Assembly: GCA_030605475.1 (NCBI GenBank)
Contig: JAUWIG010000012.1
Span: forward strand, 1-55,243
DNA length: 55,243 nt
Direction of reading: 5' to 3'
Origin: Planctomycetota bacterium
GTDB taxonomy: Bacteria; Planctomycetota; Phycisphaerae; Sedimentisphaerales; Anaerobacaceae
Shown here: positions 24,510-31,575 of the stretch, piece after piece
Numbering within the stretch: position 1 is the first letter of the stretch
Layout of the letters: each line of letters opens with the position of its first letter
The notes under the pieces: generated by a model
The model's database searches: none
Told to the model about the DNA's origin: nothing
The model's input: the letters and a program-made list of their open reading frames with translations, nothing else
Program-made: the position numbers and the translations under genes

Positions 24510-24800
24510 ATGATTCAATGTAAAGATTGTGAATTTTGTGAGATTGGTCCCGACGGTCGAAAAACTTTCAAATGCGACCCGTTTTCCACTATCAAGGAGC
24601 CTGAGTGCATAACCAAATGGCAGTTAATCCGTCTTGATATGCTGGTAGCCAGCTATCAGGGAATGCTCAAGTGGCAAAAGAAATTGGCACCACTTCAGGA
24701 TAAGATTTTCAAGTATATGACGCGTGAAATCGAGGATATGGAAGAAACCGACCATTGGAAGCTCGACGACGAAGAGGAAGAAGAAGAAAATAGCGTATAG
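24510..24800 (+). CDS. Hypothetical Cys-rich protein with acidic tail
   Basis: The 96-residue protein opens with MIQCKDCEFCEIGPDGRK and has further Cys at FKC and EPEC, enough to bind a metal ion. A helical middle (TKWQLIRLDMLVASYQGMLK) and a terminal run of Asp/Glu follow. I know no specific function; it looks like a conserved cytoplasmic zinc-binding protein. I chose the ATG at 24510; a TTG six codons earlier is possible. Its stop codon lies inside an ATAGCAG heptamer array, so the last residues may have been altered by the array. Confidence 0.65.
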   Translation: MIQCKDCEFCEIGPDGRKTFKCDPFSTIKEPECITKWQLIRLDMLVASYQGMLKWQKKLAPLQDKIFKYMTREIEDMEETDHWKLDDEEEEEENSV

Positions 24801-24824
24801 CAGATAGCAGATAGCGGACAGTGA
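24790..24824 (+). repeat. Heptamer array ATAGCAG overlapping a stop codon
   Basis: ATAGCGT, ATAGCAG, ATAGCAG, ATAGCGG, ACAGTGA. The TAG stop of the Cys-rich protein gene (24798-24800) is within the second unit. Confidence 0.8.
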
Positions 24825-24926
24825 ACGAGTCGGTCTTGATAGGCAGAGAATTACAGAATTTTCCTCATTTACGCAATAAATCAATTCCAGATGCCGTCTT
24901 TACCTGTGTAAAAAGGCAAGAATCGC

Positions 24927-25463
24927 TTGAATACGGCGAAAAGCGACAATTTAGCCCGGATAATAATCGGCTGTAAGGGAGGCGTTCCTGAGTGTTTTTC
25001 ACAGTTGGTTGATATTTATGCAAGCCGATGTTACGGCTACTTTTACCGATTGACGGGCGATAACGATGTTAGCGATGACCTGCTCAGCGAGCTATTTGTC
25101 AAGTTAGTAGGGAAAATCGGCTCTTACAAAGGCGGCTCTTTTGAAAGCTGGTTGTTCAAAGTAGCATCTAATGTTTTCCACGATTACTTAAGGGACAAGC
25201 AGCGACGAAAAAAATTGCTCGAGGCCGAAAAGAGGCGACTTGAGTCAAAAACAACAGAGATAAAACAGCCTGATAGTGAGATGGTTGATAAATTACAAAT
25301 GCAACTTGGCAAGCTGGATGCAGATACGAGGGAATTGATAATGCTGCGTTTTTATTCACAGGCCAGCTTCAAGGAAATAGCAAAGATGCGGTCTGAGCCG
25401 ATAGGAACCACGTTGTCGAAGCTGCACCGGGGACTAAAGAGACTGCGAGAGCTGATGGAGTAG
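24927..25463 (+). CDS. ECF-type RNA polymerase sigma factor
   Basis: The 178-residue protein has region 2 (YGYFYRLTGDNDVSDDLLSE, then SFESWLFKVASNVFHDYLRD) and region 4 (LDADTRELIMLRFYSQASF, then IGTTLSKLHRGLKRLRELM), with no region 1 or 3. This is the layout of extracytoplasmic-function sigma factors. The only possible start is a TTG at 24927, since an in-frame stop lies 18 nt upstream; this may keep expression low. Downstream are a single-pass membrane protein and a secreted charged protein, forming a probable signalling module. Confidence 0.88.
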   Translation: MNTAKSDNLARIIIGCKGGVPECFSQLVDIYASRCYGYFYRLTGDNDVSDDLLSELFVKLVGKIGSYKGGSFESWLFKVASNVFHDYLRDKQRRKKLLEAEKRRLESKTTEIKQPDSEMVDKLQMQLGKLDADTRELIMLRFYSQASFKEIAKMRSEPIGTTLSKLHRGLKRLRELME

Positions 25464-25464
25464 A

Positions 25465-25496
25465 GAATTAGTGAATTGGTTAATTGGTGAGTGGTG
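25465..25496 (+). repeat. Octamer array after the sigma factor gene
   Basis: GAATTAGT, GAATTGGT, TAATTGGT, GAGTGGTG: an 8-nt repeat directly after the sigma factor stop codon and before the next gene's Shine-Dalgarno sequence. Confidence 0.65.
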
Positions 25497-25538
25497 AGAA
25501 GCATCTGGTTGTTAGAGAATTAGGATAGGAAAAGATAT

Positions 25539-26060
25539 ATGAATGTTCGAAATGAGGAAAATCTGAAAGGGCTGTTCGAGAAATTCTTCAATTCCGAACA
25601 AGCTGAGCGGGCGGCAGAGGATATTCGCAAAGGTGAGCGAATTCTTAGCGAGCACCCTGCTCCTGAGCCTGATGGTGAGCTTATAGCTGATATGAAGGTG
25701 GAAATCGCCGAAGCTGTGATACGCAGGAAGGCAGATGCTTTTAGAAGAACGGCTTACAAGGCAGTGGCTGTCGCTGCGGCGTTTATCATTTTGGCAGTTA
25801 TAAGCGTAAAATTATTTGAAAAAAGCGGCGGTGAGCCTGAAAGAATTGTTACCGCCTCAATAATGCCCAGAGCGATTTGGGAAAGCGAGGACATCGCCAC
25901 CGACGATGCGGATTTGGCAATTTTGACCGCTGAAATCGAACAAATTGAAGGTGAAGCACTGGCTTTGCGATTGGACGAAAACGGCGGTAACGGCAACAGT
26001 GCTGTAACGGAATTGGAAATAGAACTGGCAGAAATTAATAACGATTTTTGGAAAGGGTAA
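25539..26060 (+). CDS. Single-pass membrane protein, candidate anti-sigma factor
   Basis: The 173-residue protein has a charged helical N-terminal domain (about 1-70, cytoplasmic if it behaves like an anti-sigma factor) and one transmembrane helix (about 72-91, AVAVAAAFIILAVISVKLF). A Glu/Asp-rich periplasmic part ends in a coiled-coil-like acidic helix (LEIELAEINNDFW). There is no zinc-binding anti-sigma motif. The assignment rests on position directly after the ECF sigma gene and on topology. AGGAAAAG precedes the ATG. The next gene starts 4 nt after its stop, so they are co-translated. Confidence 0.6.
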   Translation: MNVRNEENLKGLFEKFFNSEQAERAAEDIRKGERILSEHPAPEPDGELIADMKVEIAEAVIRRKADAFRRTAYKAVAVAAAFIILAVISVKLFEKSGGEPERIVTASIMPRAIWESEDIATDDADLAILTAEIEQIEGEALALRLDENGGNGNSAVTELEIELAEINNDFWKG

Positions 26061-26064
26061 AAAA

Positions 26065-26871
26065 ATGAAGACGAGTTACACAATCACTTTGGTTTTGGCA
26101 ATGGCAGCAGCTATGCTCCTTGCAACCCCTCTGCCCTGCGGAGCGGTGAAGGAGACAGAGCAAGAAAACATCTGGCTTGAGGACGAGCCAAACCGGCAGC
26201 CTACCGAGTGGCCGGGAAAGGAACTGAGGGGGAGAAGGCGTGAGCGACTAAAAAAGGAATGGCGGGAATGGATGCATGAGCGGCCGGAAAAGGAACGGTG
26301 GGAACGTATGCACGAGAGGCCAAAGAAAGAAATCAGGGAGGGAAAGCGCAGCCGGTCAAGAGGAAGGACGGGGATGCGCGAGAGGCATGCCGAACATCTC
26401 GAATGGCTGGGAAAAAATTATCCTAAAGAAGCGAGAGAATTAGCTGGACTGAGAGAAGGAAAGCCGGAACTTTATACGAGGCGGCTTGGGCTTTGTCTAA
26501 AGAGATATGGGAGAATTATGGAAGCGGCGAAAGAAAATCCGGAATTAGCCCAAGCCCTTAAAGAAGACCTGGAACTTAAGAAGAAGCGAGATAAACTGCT
26601 TAGAAAAATCAGGACTGCAGCTGATGATGGCGAGAAAAAGAAATTAGTCAAAAAGTTGGAAGAGGTAATCAGCGGCAGGTTTGAGCTGATTGTAAAGCGC
26701 AAGCAAATAAGGTACGAACAAATGCGCAGGAAGCTGGAAAAGCTGGAAGCACGAGTCAAGCGAAGTGAAGCTAAAGTTAAGAAGTGGCAAGATGTTAAAT
26801 TCAGAAATGAGAGTGTAAAAGCACGGCTCAAAGAGCTGGTCGGCGAAACTGAGAAATTTAAGTGGGACTGA
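26065..26871 (+). CDS. Secreted, highly charged helical protein of the sigma-factor module
   Basis: The 268-residue protein has a clear signal peptide (MKTSYTITLVLAMAAAMLLA, cleavage near residue 27). The rest is an Arg/Glu/Lys-rich chain likely to be almost all helix or coiled coil. An internal duplication is visible: MHERPEKERWE and MHERPKKEIRE. The C-terminal half has long KL/EE heptads (RRKLEKLEARVKRSEAKVKK). I see no enzyme motif. It could be a periplasmic sensor or chaperone-like regulator, as charged helical periplasmic proteins sometimes accompany envelope-stress sigma factors. That is inference from the gene order sigma, membrane protein, secreted protein. Confidence 0.6.
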   Translation: MKTSYTITLVLAMAAAMLLATPLPCGAVKETEQENIWLEDEPNRQPTEWPGKELRGRRRERLKKEWREWMHERPEKERWERMHERPKKEIREGKRSRSRGRTGMRERHAEHLEWLGKNYPKEARELAGLREGKPELYTRRLGLCLKRYGRIMEAAKENPELAQALKEDLELKKKRDKLLRKIRTAADDGEKKKLVKKLEEVISGRFELIVKRKQIRYEQMRRKLEKLEARVKRSEAKVKKWQDVKFRNESVKARLKELVGETEKFKWD

Positions 26872-26875
26872 TTAA

Positions 26876-26889
26876 TTGACTATTTACTA
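26876..26889 (+). repeat. Two TTTACTA-family heptamers
   Basis: TTGACTA and TTTACTA lie 4 nt after the stop codon of the secreted protein gene. Confidence 0.6.
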
Positions 26890-26911
26890 TTGAAAAAAGG
26901 AAAAAGGCAGT

Positions 26912-26952
26912 AAAACAAGGCCCTGCGGGTTTTCCGTAAGGCCTTGTTTTTT
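26912..26952 (+). terminator. Bidirectional rho-independent terminator
   Basis: AAAACAAGGCC (26912-26922) pairs perfectly with GGCCTTGTTTT (26940-26950) and is followed by TT. The A-run on the other side makes it work on the minus strand too. It separates the convergent secreted-protein and rhomboid genes. Confidence 0.85.
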
Positions 26953-26957
26953 AACCA

Positions 26958-27050
26958 CAGATTATCAGGTTATCAAGAAATCAGGGTGCCCGCTGCGTCG
27001 AGCGCAGCGCGACGAGCAGGATATCAGAAATCAGGGTATCAGGAATCCGT
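26958..27050. repeat. ATCAGG-type octamer repeats around a GC-rich palindrome
   Basis: Units such as GATTATCA, GGTTATCA, AGAAATCA precede a CGCTGCG/CGCAGCG segment, and GGATATCA, GAAATCA, GGGTATCA follow it. The period is mostly 8 nt. It lies between the terminator and the rhomboid gene. Confidence 0.6.
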
Positions 27051-27092
27051 GACTTCGTGTTTTGGTGGCAAAAACTTGACACCACAACCCTC

Positions 27093-27956
27093 TTATAGTT
27101 TGTTTCGCATTTTTTCAGCTTCGGTAGCTTTTTTGAGTATCTTTTTTTCTTTCGAGGTTAAGCTATGGATACCGGAGTCGTGGACCTTTTGCAGGATGTG
27201 GTCGAGCTCGGCCTGCAGGTCGTGTCGTGCGGCCGTTTTCTTTTCCCATAGACCGGATTGGATTTTTAATTTGAATTTAGCTCGCCAGGAGTGTGATAAC
27301 ACGTAAATGGTCCCTGCGAGCATTCCGCCCAGGTGTGCCGCTTCACCGCCGGCATTAGCAATTACATTGGGACGAAGCAGGGTCATAATACTGATAGCGG
27401 CCATGATTATTGCTAAAACCATCAGTTTTATGGGGAATATTCCCATCATATAAACTTTCAAGTTCGGGAATAATATTGCCCCTGCGGCGAGTATTCCAAA
27501 AATAGCCCCCGAGGCCCCGACCAAAGGGCCTATTCGCAGCCATCCTGCGTGTGCGAGCAAAGGATATAAGAGCCCGCCGGTCGCACCACATACAAGATAA
27601 AAAATCAGGAATTTTCTACTGCCCCAAAGGCGTTCAAGCATCGGGCCAAAAAAGAACAAGATGAGCATGTTCCAGAAGACGTGGCCAAACCCGGCGGTAT
27701 CGTGGAGGAACTGGTAAGTTACCAGCCGCCAGAGCTGCAAGGACATCCCCAGAGTTGCCGGATATACGGAAAACCAGGTAAAAAAGAAATCTCTGAGCGG
27801 CCTTATTAAAAAGGATACTGCAAACACCGCTACATTAATAATCAACAGGCGCTTGACCATTGGTGTAAGCCGAGGAAATGTCATTCGCATCTGCGGAGCA
27901 TTGCGGAATTGAGACCGAAAACCCTCCTGCGTATAATCTCTATCGTAAAGGCCCAT
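27093..27956 (-). CDS. Rhomboid family intramembrane serine protease
   Basis: The 287-residue protein has six predicted membrane helices. The catalytic serine is S149 in GASGAIFG and the histidine is H208 in EAAHLGG. An oxyanion-site H92/N96 is present in HVFWNMLILFFFGP. Rhomboids cut membrane proteins within the bilayer. A cytoplasmic C-terminal tail of about 60 charged residues (LTSKEKKILKKATEAEKM) follows the last helix. It is the last gene of the minus-strand dapL-to-rhomboid series but has its own promoter candidate, so it may be separately controlled. Confidence 0.93.
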   Translation of the reverse strand: MGLYDRDYTQEGFRSQFRNAPQMRMTFPRLTPMVKRLLIINVAVFAVSFLIRPLRDFFFTWFSVYPATLGMSLQLWRLVTYQFLHDTAGFGHVFWNMLILFFFGPMLERLWGSRKFLIFYLVCGATGGLLYPLLAHAGWLRIGPLVGASGAIFGILAAGAILFPNLKVYMMGIFPIKLMVLAIIMAAISIMTLLRPNVIANAGGEAAHLGGMLAGTIYVLSHSWRAKFKLKIQSGLWEKKTAARHDLQAELDHILQKVHDSGIHSLTSKEKKILKKATEAEKMRNKL

Positions 27957-27985
27957 AGCACTACTCTCGAATCATAATTTGCCGT

Positions 27986-28014
27986 TAATTAGTATATACT
28001 AATAGTATCGTCAA
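27986..28014 (-). promoter_or_regulatory. Rhomboid promoter with internal 16-bp palindrome
   Basis: On the minus strand TTGACG (28014-28009), 17 nt, TAATTA (27991-27986) lies 30 nt upstream of the start codon. The perfect palindrome ATTAGTATATACTAAT (27988-28003) overlaps the -10 box and fills much of the spacer, a typical place for a repressor operator. Confidence 0.5.
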
Positions 28015-28059
28015 TTTTGCTAAGATATTCAACTGGAAAAGTGAAGAGTATTTAGTAAC

Positions 28060-29046
28060 TCAAGACTTGAGACTGGCAATTTTGGGTTTCATTCTTTCAA
28101 ATATTACTGTCAAAACCACCCCGAGCATTATCAGAGCGAAGCTGATATTCTGTGAGATTGTCAGGCTGTCGAATTCAAATGGGTTATCATCCCGCATAAA
28201 TTCTATGAAAAATCGGCCAATGCCGTAAAGTATAAACATCAAGCTGAACGTACAGCCGGGCCTGATGAAGAGCCTGTTGGTTTTTTTGGCGTTGGCTGTG
28301 TTCCGAGACCTTCGCCAGAAAAGATAAAGTATAAGGCAGCAAAGAGCACCATTAGCTGACGAATATAATTGTGTAGGATGGACGGGCAGACAACGATACG
28401 GGCCTTCGTCAACCATATATTTTTGCTCCGGCGTTAGATTTTCATACGGTTTTAAGCCTGAGGACCATTGACCGTCTTTATCAATATAGCTGAAGAAATC
28501 AGGGGGCAGTTTTAAATGGGGGTGGGGGCGATTTCTTTTCAGGTCCGGGTATATCTGGCTATAGTAGGCGTCTGAGCCGTATGGGAAGCGGACGGCCCAG
28601 GGCAGTTCCGTTGGCCTGCCAAAGCAGCAGCCTCTTGAGAAACAGCCGATTCTGCCAAAGGCAAGTGCCAGCATCAGGCCGATAGCCAGGATATCAAGGT
28701 AGTGGCGAATTGGGAGCTTATGATACCGGAGATAAAGAACAATAAAAGCGATGGCTAAGACCACTCCGCCCAAGAGCTCCAGGCCGCCCTGCCAAATAGC
28801 AAAGGCAGATAACAACCTTCCCTGAAACTTGTCGAAATGGTGAACCACGTAAAAGAGGCGTGCCCCCGCCACCCCGGCTATTAAAGAGTAAAGAGCAGCA
28901 TTAGTAATGAGCTGAGGGTTGGGCGTGATATCGCGGCTGAGATGTCTTATCAGTGAAACAGCCGCGAGAAAGCCAATAACCATCATCAGGCCGTAGCTCC
29001 ATACGGTCAAATGAACGAAAGGTATTTCAAAAAGTTTAGGATGCAT
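28060..29046 (-). CDS. lgt: Phosphatidylglycerol:prolipoprotein diacylglyceryl transferase
   Basis: The 328-residue membrane enzyme contains the Lgt signature GRIGCFSRGCCFGRPTELPW and the conserved HPTQLYSS, plus YGIGRFFIEFMRDD near the end. It transfers diacylglycerol to the lipobox cysteine of prolipoproteins. The N-terminus from MHPKLFEIPFVHLTVWSYG fits the family, so I start at 29046; an in-frame TTG 42 nt upstream gives a Cys-rich extension unlike Lgt. A periplasmic insert with LPPDFFSYIDKDGQW makes it longer than most. No good Shine-Dalgarno sequence precedes the ATG, only an AT-rich repeat-like stretch. Confidence 0.93.
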   Translation of the reverse strand: MHPKLFEIPFVHLTVWSYGLMMVIGFLAAVSLIRHLSRDITPNPQLITNAALYSLIAGVAGARLFYVVHHFDKFQGRLLSAFAIWQGGLELLGGVVLAIAFIVLYLRYHKLPIRHYLDILAIGLMLALAFGRIGCFSRGCCFGRPTELPWAVRFPYGSDAYYSQIYPDLKRNRPHPHLKLPPDFFSYIDKDGQWSSGLKPYENLTPEQKYMVDEGPYRCLPVHPTQLYSSANGALCCLILYLFWRRSRNTANAKKTNRLFIRPGCTFSLMFILYGIGRFFIEFMRDDNPFEFDSLTISQNISFALIMLGVVLTVIFERMKPKIASLKS

Positions 29047-29078
29047 TATTAATCGATTATTAATTATTGATATACAGA

Positions 29079-29097
29079 CCCCGCACAAAACGCGGGG
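29079..29097. repeat. CCCCGC-ACAAAAC-GCGGGG palindrome
   Basis: Arms CCCCGC and GCGGGG surround a 7-nt loop, in the 71-nt spacer between panD and lgt. This is one of several dispersed palindrome families in the window. Confidence 0.6.
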
Positions 29098-29117
29098 CTA
29101 AATACGCTGTATGATGA

Positions 29118-29465
29118 CTACTTAATTTTGTTATTTTCGTCAAGAACAATAATTTTTGGTTTAAGCTGCTCAGCCTCGTCGGGGGCATAATAGCCAAAGC
29201 TGAAAACGATGATGATGTCTTTTGGCTTGATTTGCCGAGCGGCGGCGCCGAGTATCACAACTTCGCCGGAGTTGGCCCGGGCAGGGACGGCATAGGTTTC
29301 CAGCCTGCTGCCATTGTCTAAATCGGCGACCAGGACGGACTCATAAGGCAAAATGCCGGCTGCTTCCATCAGCTCAGAGTCTATCGCGATACTGCCGGGG
29401 TAGTGCAGCTTCGTATCGGTAACCGCTGCACGATGCAACTTACTTTTTAGCATCTTTACGAACAT
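29118..29465 (-). CDS. panD: Aspartate 1-decarboxylase
   Basis: The 115-residue protein has the PanD start (MFVKMLKSKLHRAAVT) with K9 and the self-processing site G24-S25 in HYPGSIAID. Cleavage there creates the pyruvoyl cofactor. The usual residue before the Gly is Glu or Val; here it is Pro, a minor variant. It makes beta-alanine, which PanC joins to pantoate, and panC lies directly upstream on the same strand. The 54-nt spacer between them is almost all heptamer repeats. Confidence 0.95.
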   Translation of the reverse strand: MFVKMLKSKLHRAAVTDTKLHYPGSIAIDSELMEAAGILPYESVLVADLDNGSRLETYAVPARANSGEVVILGAAARQIKPKDIIIVFSFGYYAPDEAEQLKPKIIVLDENNKIK

Positions 29466-29469
29466 GAGT

Positions 29470-29518
29470 AGTGTTTAGTCGTTAGTATTTAGTCGTCAGC
29501 ATACGGTCGTCATTATAC
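29470..29518 (-). repeat. Heptamer array filling the panC-panD spacer
   Basis: Plus-strand units: AGTGTTT, AGTCGTT, AGTATTT, AGTCGTC, AGCATAC, GGTCGTC, ATTATAC. Seven units occupy 49 of the 54 spacer bases and replace any Shine-Dalgarno sequence for panD. Confidence 0.8.
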
Positions 29519-29519
29519 A

Positions 29520-30374
29520 TTAATGTTTGTTCGAATCCACCAGAATGTTGTCAATTAACCGAGCAGTGCCCAGCTTCACCGCTACGGCGGCAAGAATTTT
29601 GCCCTTCAATCTGTCCATTTCCTGCAAGGTTTCGGCGTCGACTATACTTATGTATTCTATCTTTATTGATTGGGCCCGGCTTAGCAGGCTGCGCATCTCG
29701 GTAATAATTTTTTCGCTGTCTGTGATGCCGGCGTCAATCATCTCCTCACATTTTTGAAGCGATTTATAAATAAGAGTTGCATCTTTTTTCTGCTGTTCGG
29801 TTAGGTATTTATTTCTACTGCTGACCGCCAGTCCGTCGCTATGGCGGACCGTGGGACAGATGACAATTTCCAAAGGCATATTCAAATCAGCAACCATTCG
29901 CTTGACAACGATTGCCTGCTGGCCGTCTTTTTGGCCGAAAAACGCAATATCGGGGGCAACGATGTTAAACAGCTTGGCGCAGACAGTGGTTACTCCGCGA
30001 AAATGTTCCATGCGAAACTGGCCACAAAGCGAATCGGTCAATTTTTCGACGTTTACCCAGGTAAGGTTTTCACGCGCGTACATCTGGCTTGGTGTCGGGG
30101 TAAAAACGACATCGACGCCCGCCCTTCTACAAATTTTCAGGTCGTCGTCCAGAGGGCGCGGATATTTTTTGAAATCTTCGCCGGGGCCGAACTGTGTGGG
30201 ATTGACGAAGATACTGACTACGACAAAGTCACATTTTTTCACCGCTGCTTCGATTAGCGCAATATGGCCGATATGAAGTGCCCCCATTGTCGGGACAAAA
30301 CCGACTTTTTTGCCTTTACCGCGTGCGGCCTTTACCAGGCTTCTGACCGACTCTATTGTTTTTGCTACTTCCAT
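29520..30374 (-). CDS. panC: Pantothenate synthetase
   Basis: The 284-residue protein contains VPTMGALHIGHIALIE with the HIGH-type ATP motif, VSIFVNPTQFGPGEDF, the block FFGQKDGQQAIVVKRM and SSRNKYLT. It ligates pantoate to beta-alanine using ATP in coenzyme A synthesis. panD follows downstream. panB is not in the window. Upstream, a GTCATTGCGAG palindrome separates it from the folK fusion gene. Confidence 0.96.
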   Translation of the reverse strand: MEVAKTIESVRSLVKAARGKGKKVGFVPTMGALHIGHIALIEAAVKKCDFVVVSIFVNPTQFGPGEDFKKYPRPLDDDLKICRRAGVDVVFTPTPSQMYARENLTWVNVEKLTDSLCGQFRMEHFRGVTTVCAKLFNIVAPDIAFFGQKDGQQAIVVKRMVADLNMPLEIVICPTVRHSDGLAVSSRNKYLTEQQKKDATLIYKSLQKCEEMIDAGITDSEKIITEMRSLLSRAQSIKIEYISIVDAETLQEMDRLKGKILAAVAVKLGTARLIDNILVDSNKH

Positions 30375-30395
30375 TATACTGCCTTTACTGCATCT

Positions 30396-30475
30396 GTCAT
30401 TGCGAGGCCTGCGAGGCAGGCCGTGGCAATCTTATTTGTTTACATTTTAGATTGCTTCGCTCCGCTCGCAATGAC
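30396..30475. repeat. GTCATTGCGAG palindromic element overlapping the folK gene end
   Basis: The 80-nt element has perfect outer arms GTCATTGCGAG (30396-30406) and CTCGCAATGAC (30465-30475), and inner arms GCAATCT (30426-30432) and AGATTGC (30449-30455). Similar elements are widespread in environmental bacteria. The folK fusion stop codon (30440-30442) lies inside it. Confidence 0.85.
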
Positions 30476-31567
30476 GGAAGGGCTGGCAACGTAACTTTTT
30501 ATTTCATTTGCTAAATGGTCGATGTCTGTATCTTTAGTGTAGTCGAATTTCGACATTGAGATATGGATAACCGGACAGAGCTTCCAATCGGCGAAAAGCT
30601 GCTCGTAATCGCAGCTTAGAGCTTCTAAAAATTGCGGCTCAATTGCCTGCTCGTAGGGACGGTTGCGCTTATGGATGCGCTCCAGGCATTTTTGCACCGA
30701 ATCGGTTAGATATATCACCAATACCGGCGCAGCAATCTTTTCGGTAAACGGCGGGTAAATCTCCTCGTACAAAGCCAACTGCTGTGCATTGAGCAGACGC
30801 CTGGCATAGATGAGCTCTTTATCAAAGATATAGTCACTGACGGCAATCTGTCCCTGTTCCAGTGCATCAGGATTTAACTGCCCGATTCTGCTGGTCAGAA
30901 AATATAATTGCGAATCCAGTGCCAGTTCTTTTTTGCCGGCATAGACATCCGGCAGAAAAGGATTTGTATCATAAGCTTCAAGCACGCGTTTACAGCCGAG
31001 CGATTTTGATATTTTTTTTGTCAGGGTGGTTTTTCCAACGCCGATGATACCTGCAAGACTGACGAGCTGCGGCAGATTGGGATTGGGTACAAAATCAGCG
31101 TCACCGAGTCTGGATGCCAGCTCATTCATAGATTCTTTTATCACGGGATGCAGTAGTTCGGCGTTGAGCCGGCAGAGGCCTTTGAGCACAAACGAGCGCA
31201 GGTGCATCTGGCGGTGCGGGACGGTTAAGCTGAGACGGTTTATCACCTCGGAGCCAAATAATAGAAGGTCCAAATCAATAATTCTCGGCGACCATTTTTC
31301 CTTTCTGGCCCTGCCGAGTGAGGTCTCAATATCAACCATTTTTCTGTGCAGAACTTCGGCGCTTAGAGTTGTTTTTATTTCCGCCACTGCGTTTAAGTAT
31401 TTGGGCTGATTAGTGCCGCCGAGCGGAGCGGTTTCAGTTATGTCACTTACGCCGGTCACCTCGGTCTGTGTAGTTTCGGCAAGCATTTTCAGGGCGCCCC
31501 TTATGGAACCCTCTCTGTCGCCCAGGTTGGCGCCCAGTCCGATATATGCTGTTGTCCGCTTAGCCAT
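30440..31567 (-). CDS. folK: Fusion: HPPK (FolK) + deoxynucleoside kinase
   Basis: The 375-residue protein has two domains. Residues 1-160 are 6-hydroxymethyl-7,8-dihydropterin pyrophosphokinase: AYIGLGANLGDREGSI, ETAPLGGTNQPKYLNAV and KWSPRIIDLDLLLFG. From about 168 a deoxynucleoside kinase domain begins with the P-loop GIIGVGKT (173-180). It continues with FLTSRIGQL and the LID-like IHKRNRPYEQAI. The first makes a folate precursor, the second phosphorylates deoxynucleosides for DNA synthesis; both feed nucleotide metabolism. The last residues (SPSVIASGAKQSKM) are encoded by a palindromic repeat that has replaced the original end. dapL ends 8 nt upstream, implying one operon. Confidence 0.9.
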   Translation of the reverse strand: MAKRTTAYIGLGANLGDREGSIRGALKMLAETTQTEVTGVSDITETAPLGGTNQPKYLNAVAEIKTTLSAEVLHRKMVDIETSLGRARKEKWSPRIIDLDLLLFGSEVINRLSLTVPHRQMHLRSFVLKGLCRLNAELLHPVIKESMNELASRLGDADFVPNPNLPQLVSLAGIIGVGKTTLTKKISKSLGCKRVLEAYDTNPFLPDVYAGKKELALDSQLYFLTSRIGQLNPDALEQGQIAVSDYIFDKELIYARRLLNAQQLALYEEIYPPFTEKIAAPVLVIYLTDSVQKCLERIHKRNRPYEQAIEPQFLEALSCDYEQLFADWKLCPVIHISMSKFDYTKDTDIDHLANEIKSYVASPSVIASGAKQSKM

Positions 31568-31575
31568 TCTACGTA

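Noticed and set aside
5928..29518. CRISPR array
   Set aside because: The heptamer arrays have no unique spacers and units of only 7-8 nt, and no cas genes are present. No array with 25-40-nt repeats was seen.
29520..29560. tRNA-like GTTCGAATCC sequence
   Set aside because: It lies inside the panC coding end and no acceptor or anticodon arm surrounds it.
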